A stretch of DNA of 64,000 bases from assembly GCF_014189855.1 (NCBI RefSeq), contig NZ_BJFN01000002.1, positions 434,001-498,000 of the forward strand. Direction: 5' to 3'. Shown in pieces: positions 26,915-35,674 of this stretch (position 1 is its first letter; each line of letters opens with the position of its first letter). This DNA is from Buttiauxella sp. A111. Lineage in GTDB: Bacteria > Pseudomonadota > Gammaproteobacteria > Enterobacterales > Enterobacteriaceae. A program made the position numbers and the translations under genes. The notes beneath the pieces are model-generated. The model ran no database searches, was not told where the DNA came from, and saw only the letters and a program-made list of their open reading frames with translations.

Positions 26915-28360
26915 ATGGCAGATTTTTTTCTTTTTATCAATGAAATACTCTGGGGTTCAATCCTCATCTATTTGTTAGTCGGGACGGGCCTTTGGTTCAC
27001 CTGGCGATGTGGTTTTGTACAATTTCGCTATCTGACGAAATTACGTAGCCTCATCATGTCGAAAAATGAAGCCGATCCTTCCGGAATTTCCTCATTTCAG
27101 GCGCTTTGCACAAGCCTTGCTGCTCGCGTGGGTAGTGGCAACCTTTCGGGTGTCGCGCTGGCCTTAACGCTTGGCGGCCCCGGCGCTATTTTCTGGATGT
27201 GGGTGGTTGCCATGCTCGGCATGGCGACATCCTTCGTGGAATGCTCCCTTGCCCAGCTTTATAAAACCCGCGACGATGAAGGCAATTACCGCGGTGGCCC
27301 TGCGTGGTATATGGAACGCGGACTGGGAATGCGCTGGATGGGCGTAATGTTTTCCATCTTCCTGATGATTGCCTTTGGGCTCATATTCAATGCGGTGCAA
27401 GCTAACTCAATCGCCAACGCGGTGAACGTTGCTTTTGGCATTCCAAAAACCTGGGTTGGCATCGGGCTCGTTGTCTTAACAGCAGGCGTTATTTGGGGAG
27501 GAATGCGTGGTACTGCGCGCATCTCACAATGGCTGGTTCCGTTTATGGCGCTTATCTGGGTACTAATGAGCCTGGTCGTCATGGCGATAAACATCGAGCG
27601 CTTGCCTGATGTCGTTTCTCTGGTGTTCAAAAGCGCGTTCGGCTGGAAAGAGGCAGCATCAGGCGCTCTGGGGTTCACCATCAGCCAGGCTATCACCACT
27701 GGTTTCCAGCGCGGAATGTTCTCTAACGAAGCTGGAATGGGCTCCTCACCTAACGCGGCAGCAGCCGCTTCGGCATGGCCTCCGCACCCCGCCTCACAAG
27801 GGTTGGTGCAGATGTTTGGCGTGTTTATCGATACGATAATCATCTGTTCTGCTACCGCGGGAATCATCCTTTTTTCAGGGATTCTGGATACGCCCAACCC
27901 GAACATGAATGGCATCGCACTGGTTCAACAAGCACTGAGCAGTGTGGTTGGCTCGTGGGGAGCCGGGTTCATTGCGTTTATCGTTATGCTGTTTGCGTTC
28001 ACATCAATAATCGCTAACTATGCCTATGCAGAAAACAACTTGATGTTTCTGCAACAAAAAAGCCCATTCGCCACCGTGTTATTCCGCTGCCTTGCGCTGG
28101 TGATGGTCATGTTTGGCACCCTTTCGCCATTACCGTTAGTCTGGCAAATGGCTGACGTGGCAATGGCGTTTATGGCGGTCACCAATCTCACGGCGATTTT
28201 GCTGCTTTCTCCTGTCGCACGCGAGCTAAGTAATGATTACTTGCGTCAACTGCGGCTCGGCGTGACGCCAGTTTTTGACCCGAACCGTTTTCCGGAAATT
28301 AAAAGCCAGCTTGCGCCGGGAATTTGGGATACACCAAAGCCCCCTGAAACGAAGCGTTAA
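26915..28360 (+). CDS. yaaJ: Amino acid:Na+ (alanine/glycine) symporter YaaJ
   Basis: Inner-membrane sodium symporter of the AGCS family. Signature blocks are FQALCTSLAARVGSGNLSGVA, GGPGAIFWMWV, AQLYKTRD, FQRGMFSNEAGMGSSPNAAAA and FVARELSNDYLRQ-type ending. About eleven membrane helices. I prefer ATG 26915 (481 aa): GAGAG sits six bases before it but directly touches the earlier ATG at 26909. Similar in length to E. coli YaaJ (476). It is divergent from talB. Confidence 0.94.
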   Translation: MADFFLFINEILWGSILIYLLVGTGLWFTWRCGFVQFRYLTKLRSLIMSKNEADPSGISSFQALCTSLAARVGSGNLSGVALALTLGGPGAIFWMWVVAMLGMATSFVECSLAQLYKTRDDEGNYRGGPAWYMERGLGMRWMGVMFSIFLMIAFGLIFNAVQANSIANAVNVAFGIPKTWVGIGLVVLTAGVIWGGMRGTARISQWLVPFMALIWVLMSLVVMAINIERLPDVVSLVFKSAFGWKEAASGALGFTISQAITTGFQRGMFSNEAGMGSSPNAAAAASAWPPHPASQGLVQMFGVFIDTIIICSATAGIILFSGILDTPNPNMNGIALVQQALSSVVGSWGAGFIAFIVMLFAFTSIIANYAYAENNLMFLQQKSPFATVLFRCLALVMVMFGTLSPLPLVWQMADVAMAFMAVTNLTAILLLSPVARELSNDYLRQLRLGVTPVFDPNRFPEIKSQLAPGIWDTPKPPETKR

Positions 28361-28446
28361 TCGCAACCATTGGCGGATACTATCCGTAAATTTGCTACCA
28401 TGTAGCCAAAATATGTCGAGTGACATCGCGGCGACAAGGAACAGAT

Positions 28447-29220
28447 ATGCTCATTCTAATTTCACCTGCAAAAACGTTGGATTATCAAAGCGATCTCCCT
28501 ACAGATCGTTATACGCAACCCGAACTGCTGGATTATTCGCAGCAGTTGATTGCCGTGGCGCGCAAACTTAGCGCGCCGCAAATTTCGTCACTGATGCACA
28601 TTAGTGACAAGCTGGCGTCACTGAACGAAACCCGTTTTCACGAATGGCACCCTGATTTCACGCCACAAAATGCGCGTCAGGCCATTCTGGCCTTCAAAGG
28701 CGATGTGTATACGGGATTACAAGCTGAAGATTTTAGCGATGCCGATTTCGAATTCGCCCAGCAGCATTTACGCATGCTCTCCGGTTTATATGGCGTATTG
28801 CGCCCACTGGATTTGATGCAGCCTTATCGTCTGGAAATGGGCATTAAGCTTGAAAACCCGAAGGGTAAAGATCTGTATCACTTCTGGGGTGACACCATCA
28901 CCGAAAAACTGAATCAGGCGCTGGCAGCTCAGGGCGATAATATCGTGGTTAACCTGGCATCAGATGAATATTACAAATCGGTAAAACCGAAAAAGCTCAA
29001 CGCAGAAATTATCAAGCCCGTATTCCTTGATGAGAAGAACGGCAAATTCAAAGTGATTAGCTTCTACGCCAAGAAAGCTCGCGGTTTGATGAGTCGCTAT
29101 ATCATCGAAAATCGACTCACGAAACCTGAACAACTGACCGGCTTTAACACGGACGGATACTTCTTTGATGAAGCCGCGTCGGGTAAAAATGAGTTCGTGT
29201 TTAAGCGTCACGAACAATAA
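28447..29220 (+). CDS. yaaA: Peroxide-stress resistance protein YaaA
   Basis: DUF328 family protein that in E. coli lowers intracellular free iron and DNA damage during H2O2 stress. It begins [15 protein letters not shown], as in E. coli, with AAGGA seven bases upstream, giving 257 aa. Conserved blocks are [48 protein letters not shown] and [10 protein letters not shown]. It lies 86 bp downstream of yaaJ in the same direction. Confidence 0.97.
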   Translation: MLILISPAKTLDYQSDLPTDRYTQPELLDYSQQLIAVARKLSAPQISSLMHISDKLASLNETRFHEWHPDFTPQNARQAILAFKGDVYTGLQAEDFSDADFEFAQQHLRMLSGLYGVLRPLDLMQPYRLEMGIKLENPKGKDLYHFWGDTITEKLNQALAAQGDNIVVNLASDEYYKSVKPKKLNAEIIKPVFLDEKNGKFKVISFYAKKARGLMSRYIIENRLTKPEQLTGFNTDGYFFDEAASGKNEFVFKRHEQ

Positions 29221-29224
29221 AACA

Positions 29225-29249
29225 AAACGCCAGCGTTATGCTGGCGTTT
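29225..29249. terminator. Bidirectional terminator between yaaA and the DUF2502 gene
   Basis: AAACGCCAGC and GCTGGCGTTT pair around GTTAT, flanked by A and T residues. It lies between two convergent stops. Confidence 0.85.
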
Positions 29250-29252
29250 GAT

Positions 29253-29555
29253 TTAGTGATGTTTGTAGTGGCCATTGTGATTGCCGTTGTCATGATGATC
29301 TTTATCATGATGGCCCTTGTCATGGTGATCATTGTCATAGTGATGATCATGCGGGTGCCATCTGTTATCACGCCACTCATAGTGATCATCCCACCAGCCA
29401 CGGTCTCGCCAGTGGCCACCGTCCCAGTAGTTTCCTCCACGGTCCTGATCGCCAATTTGCAGTTTCACTGCCGGGACAAGGGTAATTTCTGAAGCCTGCA
29501 CAGCCAGCGGAGCCACCACCAGAATCGATAACGCCAACATCATTGATTTCAACAT
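29253..29555 (-). CDS. Secreted His/Asp-rich DUF2502 (YpeC-like) protein
   Basis: 100 aa. A clear Sec signal peptide (about residues 1-21, cleaved after VQA) precedes [16 protein letters not shown] and a Gly/Trp segment [14 protein letters not shown] that resembles E. coli YpeC (DUF2502). The last third is almost only His, Asp, Asn, Lys and Gly, with repeated HHDK/HHDN units and KHH at the end. Such a tail would bind Ni2+, Zn2+ or Cu2+ in the periplasm; that is inference, and YpeC itself has no established function. The start is preceded by GGAGTGA. It is absent from this position in E. coli. Confidence 0.75.
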   Translation of the reverse strand: MLKSMMLALSILVVAPLAVQASEITLVPAVKLQIGDQDRGGNYWDGGHWRDRGWWDDHYEWRDNRWHPHDHHYDNDHHDKGHHDKDHHDNGNHNGHYKHH

Positions 29556-29793
29556 AAGTCACTCCTTACAACATTCACACCCGCTATGGGTTATTAAGGA
29601 GAGCATATGCCGAATAAGTCAGTGTTGTTATTCTCCGCAATCCTAATCTGTAAGCGCCCGCATTTAATGGGAATTCCTCCTTTTTCCCTCCTTTTTTATT
29701 GCACAATTTCTCCATGATTCAGGCCCACAGTGAAAAACCTGGCTGCCCTTTTCCCACATTGACTTATTTTGTCAAAAGCGTACTTTTTAGGAC

Positions 29794-30774
29794 ATGAAAA
29801 CATTTTTAATTATTGTCCCGGACGGCGGAATGCTGTTCGAATCCGCTGGGATTGCCGATATCCTGATGCAGGCCAACCGCTTACAGACGGAAGGTCTGTC
29901 TGAACCTCGCTATCAGATAAGCCTGGCGACCACTCAGGTTCACCAGGTTATCCACGGTCAGTCCGGGCTAAATTTGTTGGCCGACCATCGCCTGCACGAA
30001 CTGGATCCTTATGAACCCCGAGACACCATTATGATCACGGGACGAGGATTAAATGAGCAGGAAGGTACGGCGGTAGTCGACTGGCTAAAGCTAGCAGCAC
30101 CTCACGCCCAGCGTATCGTTTCCATCTGCGGCGGAGCGTTGCTACTGGCGCAGGCAGCACTCCTTAACGGTCGCCGTGCAACAACCCACTGGCGATTGCT
30201 CGAAACCATGCAATCCACCTGGCCACTAGTCAAAGTTGAAAGTGGCCCGCTCTATCTTCAGGATGGGCCCATCTGGACTTCCGGCGGCGTAAGCTCAGGC
30301 TTTGATCTGACCCTTGCGCTTATCGAAGAAGATTATGGCTTTACGCTTGCTCGCGACGTAGCACAGGATCTGGTGATGTTCCTTCGTCGTCCAGGCGGAC
30401 AATTGCAATTCAGTCGTTATCATCTCCAGCAAAGCGACGCCTCCACTCCGATAGGCCAATTGCAAAACTGGCTACTTGAGAATCTCTCCGCCGATTTGTC
30501 AGTTGAGAAACTGGCTGAGCGGGTAGCGATGAGCCCCCGAAACTTCACTCGTGTTTTCACCAAAGAAACGGGTGTTACCCCAGCGCGCTACGTTGAAGAA
30601 GCTCGCCTTGCCGCCGCCCGGCATCGCCTTGAGCAAACTAAAGAAACGCTCGATCAAATTGCGAGCAAAGCCGGATTTGGCAACACCATCACCCTGCGCC
30701 GCGCCTTTGAGCGCCAGCTCCATCTCACTCCGGGCGAATACCGCGAACGCTTTCACTGCCGCAAAATGGCGTGA
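29794..30774 (+). CDS. GlxA-family transcriptional regulator (DJ-1/PfpI-like domain plus AraC HTH)
   Basis: 326 aa with two parts. Residues 1-190 form a DJ-1/PfpI-type domain with C112 in the nucleophile-elbow position (SICGGALLLA) and a TTHWRL block. Residues 215-320 form an AraC-type double HTH (LSVEKLAERVAMSPRNFTRVF; DQIASKAGFGNTITLRRAF). Related to FtrA and GlxA regulators; the amidotransferase-like domain is expected to sense a small molecule rather than catalyse. It lies 78 bp upstream of the GAPDH gene in the same direction, so it probably controls that gene. Effector unknown. Confidence 0.86.
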   Translation: MKTFLIIVPDGGMLFESAGIADILMQANRLQTEGLSEPRYQISLATTQVHQVIHGQSGLNLLADHRLHELDPYEPRDTIMITGRGLNEQEGTAVVDWLKLAAPHAQRIVSICGGALLLAQAALLNGRRATTHWRLLETMQSTWPLVKVESGPLYLQDGPIWTSGGVSSGFDLTLALIEEDYGFTLARDVAQDLVMFLRRPGGQLQFSRYHLQQSDASTPIGQLQNWLLENLSADLSVEKLAERVAMSPRNFTRVFTKETGVTPARYVEEARLAAARHRLEQTKETLDQIASKAGFGNTITLRRAFERQLHLTPGEYRERFHCRKMA

Positions 30775-30852
30775 ATTGATCCTTTTTTGTCGTTTACGCC
30801 ATTTTGCCAGAAGCCTACAGTGACTTCAGACATTTCACAGAAGGAGTCAATC

Positions 30853-31863
30853 ATGGTTAAGCTCGGTATTAATGGTTTCGGCAGGATTGGTCGTAGCGTA
30901 TTACGCGCCGCGCTCGGCAACGCTGACGTTCAGATTGTGGCAATCAACGATCTAACAGACAGTAAAACCCTCGCTCACCTGCTGAAATACGATTCATTGA
31001 TGGGCACCTTGCCGGTTCCGGTTGAGGTGGCCGACGGGCAATTGCAGGTAGACAGCAAACTTATTCGGGTATTCAGCGAAAGAGATCCGGCAAAGATCCC
31101 GTGGCGTGATGCAGGTGTCGATATTGTTATCGAGGCGACTGGTTTCTTTACCAGCCGCGAACAGGCTGCCGTACACATCAATAACGGTGGAGCCAAACGC
31201 GTCATCATTTCCGCACCGGGTAAAGATGACGACCTGACGATAGTGATGGGCGTTAACCATCAGCAGTACGATCCCGAACGCCATTTCGTCGTGAGCAACG
31301 GGAGCTGTACCACCAACGGCCTTGCTCCTGCCGCACAGGTTTTGCATCAGCAGTTTGGTATTGAACACGGCCTAATGAATACCACTCACGCTTACACCAA
31401 CAGCCAGGCGCTGCACGATCAGCCGGAAAAGGACCTGCGTGGTGCGCGAGCCGCCGCTCTTTCGATTGTTCCTTATTCTAGCGGCGCGGCGAAAGCGTTA
31501 GGTAAAGTCATCCCTGAACTGGACGGACGCCTGACGGGTTACTCATTACGCGTACCCGTACCGGTCGTTTCTATCGTGGATTTAACCGTGACCTTAAAAC
31601 GTCCGGTCACCGTCGAAGAAGTGAACGCCGCATTCCTGGAAGCTGCAACAAGCGGCCCGCTAAAAGGAATTTTGGGCTACAGCGATGAACCGCTGGTATC
31701 GAGTGATTATCAGGGCGATCCGCGATCTTCTATCATCGACGGGCTTTCAACGCTGGTGATTGGGGGCAATCTGGTCAAGATTTTGGCCTGGTACGATAAC
31801 GAATGGGGCTTCTCTAATCGCCTGGTCGACCTGGCGGAAATGATGGCGAAACGTGGGCTTTAA
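30853..31863 (+). CDS. Type I glyceraldehyde-3-phosphate dehydrogenase, divergent paralogue
   Basis: 336 aa with N-terminal Rossmann LGINGFGRIGR, catalytic C152 (NGSCTTNG) and H179 (NTTHAYTN), and WYDNEWGFSNR at the C-terminus. The start follows AAGGAG six bases upstream. It is not the usual GapA or Epd: the second Cys of the canonical SCTTNC is Gly here (G156), and NDLTDSKTLAHLLKYDS and the GYSDEPLVSSDY region look more like GapB-type enzymes. It could be an anabolic or NADP-using GAPDH, an erythrose-4-phosphate dehydrogenase variant, or the GAPDH partner of arsenate handling; no arsJ is nearby, which weakens that last option. It is monocistronic after the GlxA-type regulator, with its own terminator. 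Confidence 0.85.
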   Translation: MVKLGINGFGRIGRSVLRAALGNADVQIVAINDLTDSKTLAHLLKYDSLMGTLPVPVEVADGQLQVDSKLIRVFSERDPAKIPWRDAGVDIVIEATGFFTSREQAAVHINNGGAKRVIISAPGKDDDLTIVMGVNHQQYDPERHFVVSNGSCTTNGLAPAAQVLHQQFGIEHGLMNTTHAYTNSQALHDQPEKDLRGARAAALSIVPYSSGAAKALGKVIPELDGRLTGYSLRVPVPVVSIVDLTVTLKRPVTVEEVNAAFLEAATSGPLKGILGYSDEPLVSSDYQGDPRSSIIDGLSTLVIGGNLVKILAWYDNEWGFSNRLVDLAEMMAKRGL

Positions 31864-31894
31864 CGCCCTCTTCAGGACCTAATCCCCATTCTTT

Positions 31895-31923
31895 AAAATC
31901 CACGCACCCGCGTGGATTTTTCT
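31895..31923 (+). terminator. Terminator of the GAPDH gene
   Basis: AAAATCCACGC and GCGTGGATTTT form an 11-bp stem around ACCC and continue into T residues. It separates GAPDH from the phytase. Confidence 0.9.
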
Positions 31924-32037
31924 TTTGCACACTAAACAGCAACAACGAGACGAATTCGACGTTACCCCTTTGCTTCTGGAGTATATTTGGCGGACTCAAG
32001 ATCCCGCTTTAGCACTCCAAAAATAAAGAGGCTGCAA

Positions 32038-33375
32038 ATGACAATCTCTGCTCTTGAACGCCAAAAACTCATGCTACGTCGTGGAATACTCGTCGCGCTT
32101 AGCGCCACATTTTCATTAGGTTCAACGGCGTATGCCAACGAAACTCCCGCTTCAGGGTATCAGGTTGAAAAAGTGGTGATACTCAGCCGCCACGGCGTAC
32201 GAGCGCCCACTAAAATGACGCAAACCATCCGTGACGTAACGCCTGATGCCTGGCCGGAATGGCCGGTAAAACTGGGTGACATCACGCCCCGCGGCGAACA
32301 TCTGATTAGCCTGATGGGTGAATTTTATCGCGAGAAATTTCAACAGCAGGGGATTTTATCGCAGGACAATTGCCCTGCCCCAAACTCGGTTTATGTCTGG
32401 GCAGATGTCGATCAGCGCACGCTTAAAACGGGTGAAGCTTTCCTCGCAGGGCTTGCCCCGCAATGTGGTTTAACTATTCACCACCAGCAGGATCTCGACA
32501 AGGCCGATCCTTTGTTCCACCCGGTGAAAGCGGGTACTTGTTCAATGGAGAAAGCAAAAATCCAACAGGCCGTTGAAAAACAAGCCAAAACACCTATTGA
32601 TAACCTGAACCAGCACTATCTTCCTTCCCTGGCCTTGATGAATACGGCTCTCAACTTTTCGAAATCGCCCTGGTGCCAGAAACATAGCGCGGATAAAAAC
32701 TGCGATTTAGGGCAATCCATGCCGAGTAAACTGTCGATAAACGATAATGGCAACAAAGTTGCCCTCGACGGTGCCGTTGGCCTTTCATCTACGCTGGCTG
32801 AAATTTTCCTGCTGGAGTATGCACAAGGGATGCCGCAAGCGGCGTGGGGAAATATTCATTCTGAACAAGAGTGGACTTCGTTACTAAAACTGCATAACGC
32901 CCAGTTTAATTTAATGGCGCGCACGCCTTATATCGCCAGACATAACGGAACGCCTTTATTGCAGGCCATCAGCAATGCGCTGGAGCCGAACGCCACCGCA
33001 AGCAAACTGCCTGGCAGCTCACCGGATAATAAGATCCTGTTTATTGCCGGGCACGATACCAATATCGCCAATATTTCAGGCATGCTAAACATAAGCTGGA
33101 CATTGCCAGGGCAGCCAGATAACACCCCACCAGGCGGTGCTCTGGTCTTTGAGCGTTTGGCTGATGAATCAGGGAAACAATATGTTAGCGTGAGTATGGT
33201 GTATCAGACGCTCGAGCAGTTGCGCGCTCAAACTCCACTTAGCCTCAAGGAACCTGCGGGAAGTGTGCAGCTAAAAATACCAGGCTGTAGCGACCAGACG
33301 GCTGAAGGATATTGCCCATTAACGACCTTCACGCGCGTGGTTAACCAAAGTGTGGAACCAGGGTGTCAGCTGTAA
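32038..33375 (+). CDS. appA: Periplasmic histidine acid phytase (6-phytase, AppA-type)
   Basis: Histidine acid phosphatase releasing phosphate from phytate. Active-site motif RHGVRAPTK at 51-59 (phosphohistidine H52) and catalytic HD at 339-340 (AGHDTN). A signal peptide covers about residues 1-33, with a cut near YAN/ETPASGYQ. Cysteines fit the AppA disulfide pattern. I chose ATG 32038 (AGAGG upstream, 445 aa); an earlier start would place extra charged residues before the signal peptide. I recall the Buttiauxella feed phytase as nearly the same over long blocks, for example VILSRHGVRAPTKMTQT and KADPLFHPVKAGTCSM. It lies between GAPDH and the convergent thrC, not near cydAB as in E. coli. 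Confidence 0.96.
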   Translation: MTISALERQKLMLRRGILVALSATFSLGSTAYANETPASGYQVEKVVILSRHGVRAPTKMTQTIRDVTPDAWPEWPVKLGDITPRGEHLISLMGEFYREKFQQQGILSQDNCPAPNSVYVWADVDQRTLKTGEAFLAGLAPQCGLTIHHQQDLDKADPLFHPVKAGTCSMEKAKIQQAVEKQAKTPIDNLNQHYLPSLALMNTALNFSKSPWCQKHSADKNCDLGQSMPSKLSINDNGNKVALDGAVGLSSTLAEIFLLEYAQGMPQAAWGNIHSEQEWTSLLKLHNAQFNLMARTPYIARHNGTPLLQAISNALEPNATASKLPGSSPDNKILFIAGHDTNIANISGMLNISWTLPGQPDNTPPGGALVFERLADESGKQYVSVSMVYQTLEQLRAQTPLSLKEPAGSVQLKIPGCSDQTAEGYCPLTTFTRVVNQSVEPGCQL

Positions 33376-33384
33376 TTTGCACAA

Positions 33385-33417
33385 TAAAAATGCCGCCAGC
33401 TGTTAAGCAAGCGGCAT
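33385..33417 (-). terminator. thr operon terminator
   Basis: ATGCCGC (33390-33396) pairs with GCGGCAT (33411-33417). Read leftward the stem is followed by TTTTTATTG, ending the thrC message. The phytase transcript probably also stops here. Confidence 0.7.
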
Positions 33418-33453
33418 GACTCTGCGGAATGATTTTATAAAACGTAGAAACCG

Positions 33454-34740
33454 TTACGCTTTGCTCATCATCAATTTGCGCAGCGCGGCAAAATCCGCTG
33501 GCAGATTATGGGAAAGCAGCGGTAAATCAGCACGCTCGGCGAGCTCAGCTGGCAGCGGCAGTGTTTCACCGAGGATCTCTTCCACGCTTTCTTTGAACTT
33601 CGCCGGATGCGCAGTCCCGAGGAACAAGCCGTATTCACCCGGTTGGAGCTGATCACGCAGCGCACGATAAGCAATCGCCGCGTGCGGTTCTGAAACGTAG
33701 CCCACGGCTTTCAGCTCTTTCATGGTGGCTTTAGTGGTTTCGTCGGTCACGGTCGCATAACCCAGATCGGACAAACGCCAAATCTTACGGCGGAACAGCT
33801 CTTCCACACGCGGCCAGTTATTTGGCTGGCTGACATCCATCGCGTTAGAGAGCGTCGCCACCGTGGTTTTAGGTGCCCATTCGCCGTTGGTTAAGAAACG
33901 TGGAACGGTATCGTTCGCGTTAGTCGCCGCGATAAAACGTTTGATTGGCAAACCGAGCGATTTCGCCAGCAGGCCAGCCGTTAAATCACCAAAGTTGCCG
34001 CTTGGTACGGAAACCACCAGTTGATTGCGCGCTTCTTGAGGGAGTTGTGAAACCGCTTCAAAGTAATAGCAAATTTGTGCCAGCAAACGGCTGATGTTAA
34101 TGGAGTTAGCCGAGTTTAAACCCAACGCCACCTTCAGTTCTTCATCATCAAATGCTTGTTTCACCAGCGCCTGGCAGGCATCGAAATCACCATCGATAGC
34201 CACGGTTTCGATGTTTCCACCCAGCGTACAGAACAGTTTTTCCTGCAATGGACTGATTTTGCCACGCGGGTACAAAATCACCACGCGCACATTTTTCAGA
34301 CCATAAAACGCATGAGCCACCGCCGCACCGGTGTCGCCAGAGGTCGCCGTCAGAATGGTGACCGGCTTGTCGCCGCTGATGTGCGTCAGCATTTGCGCCA
34401 TAAAGCGCCCGCCAAAATCTTTGAATGCCAGAGTTGGGCCGTGGAACAGTTCAAGGCAGCCAACATCAGGTTCAACGCTTTTCACCGGAGCCGGGAAAGC
34501 AAAAGCAGCACGAACACGTTCTTCAAGAATGTCTTGCGGAATTTCATCACCAATAAAAGCAGACAGAATTTTACTGCTGCGGGTGACAAAATCCATTTTC
34601 AACATTTCGTCGATTGCGGTCAGTTCAAATTCCGGTAAATCGTGTGGAAAAAACAGCCCTTGCTGTTTACCCAATCCCTGCACGATTGCCTGGGAAAAAT
34701 TGACCTGCTCGTTATGATCTTTAAGGTTATACAGTTTCAT
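33454..34740 (-). CDS. thrC: Threonine synthase
   Basis: PLP enzyme converting O-phosphohomoserine to threonine. The PLP lysine is in TLAFKDFGGRF (about residue 107), and the phosphate cup is TATSGDTGAAVAHAF. 428 aa, the same as E. coli. Last gene of the thr operon, three bases after the thrB stop. Confidence 0.99.
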   Translation of the reverse strand: MKLYNLKDHNEQVNFSQAIVQGLGKQQGLFFPHDLPEFELTAIDEMLKMDFVTRSSKILSAFIGDEIPQDILEERVRAAFAFPAPVKSVEPDVGCLELFHGPTLAFKDFGGRFMAQMLTHISGDKPVTILTATSGDTGAAVAHAFYGLKNVRVVILYPRGKISPLQEKLFCTLGGNIETVAIDGDFDACQALVKQAFDDEELKVALGLNSANSINISRLLAQICYYFEAVSQLPQEARNQLVVSVPSGNFGDLTAGLLAKSLGLPIKRFIAATNANDTVPRFLTNGEWAPKTTVATLSNAMDVSQPNNWPRVEELFRRKIWRLSDLGYATVTDETTKATMKELKAVGYVSEPHAAIAYRALRDQLQPGEYGLFLGTAHPAKFKESVEEILGETLPLPAELAERADLPLLSHNLPADFAALRKLMMSKA

Positions 34741-34743
34741 GCG

Positions 34744-35673
34744 TTATCCCAGAACTCGTGCGCCCGCCGTGTCCAGACGGCAAATATGTACAAAACCTTC
34801 CTGGTTCTGCAAATAATGTTGGCTGAGCCAGTCAGCCACACGTTGTGCGGTATCCGTGTTATCGCACAACGCAAACAGAGTTGGGCCGGAGCCCGAAATA
34901 CCACTCGCCAGAGCACCAATATCCGCAGCGGCCTGTCGCGCTTCGTTAAAGCGCGGCAGCAGTTTTGCTCGGTACGGCTCGGCAATAACATCACGCATTA
35001 GTTTTGCCGCAAGCTGCGGCTGGCGGGTATGACAGGCGTGAATAAAGCCTGCCAGATGGCGGCCGTGGCTAATGCAATCCTGGCGGCGATACTGCGCAGG
35101 AAGAATGGCGCGCGCTTCAGCGGTAGAGACCTTAATCCCCGGATACGCCAGCACCCACAGCCATTCATCAAAACCCGGAACAGACTGGCTGATGATGCCA
35201 TTTTCTTCAATCATCAATTGCATGCCGCCCAGGAAACATGGGGCAACGTTATCATAATGAACGCTGCCCGAAATGCGCCCTTCCAACTCGCCCATCAGGC
35301 TGAGCAATCGGGTGTCACTTAGCGGCTTGCCGCAGTATTCATTCATCGCCATTAAACCCGCGACCACAGAACATGCGCTCGACCCCAGACCTGAGCCAAT
35401 CGGCATACTTTTTTCCAGCGTCATCTTTACCGGAATATTTTTGCCAATTTCCTGACAGAAACGCTCCCAGCACTGATACACAATGTTCTCGCGCGGTTCA
35501 TCGGGTAATTTGCTGGCAAAGCGCCCTATGTTGTTCAAACTAAATGTGTCTGCCGCTTCAACAGTCACATAATCCCCAAGCAGCGAGCCATCAATAGGCG
35601 AAACTGCCGCACCCAGCACATCAAACCCGACACTCATATTGGCACTGGAAGCCGGGGCGTATACTTTAACCAT
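34744..35673 (-). CDS. thrB: Homoserine kinase
   Basis: GHMP-family kinase phosphorylating homoserine. ATP loop [16 protein letters not shown] and the N-terminal [16 protein letters not shown] are diagnostic. 309 aa (E. coli 310). One base separates it from the thrA stop. Confidence 0.99.
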   Translation of the reverse strand: MVKVYAPASSANMSVGFDVLGAAVSPIDGSLLGDYVTVEAADTFSLNNIGRFASKLPDEPRENIVYQCWERFCQEIGKNIPVKMTLEKSMPIGSGLGSSACSVVAGLMAMNEYCGKPLSDTRLLSLMGELEGRISGSVHYDNVAPCFLGGMQLMIEENGIISQSVPGFDEWLWVLAYPGIKVSTAEARAILPAQYRRQDCISHGRHLAGFIHACHTRQPQLAAKLMRDVIAEPYRAKLLPRFNEARQAAADIGALASGISGSGPTLFALCDNTDTAQRVADWLSQHYLQNQEGFVHICRLDTAGARVLG

Positions 35674-35674
35674 C

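Noticed and set aside
29238-29492. Hydrophobic plus-strand frame opposite the His-rich gene
   Set aside because: Runs of Met, Ile and Val arise because His/Asp codons (CAT, GAT) read as ATG and ATC on the other strand. No ribosome site.
30853-31863. Erythrose-4-phosphate dehydrogenase Epd
   Set aside because: The active-site surroundings and C-terminal half differ from Epd, and the pgk/fba context of epd is absent.
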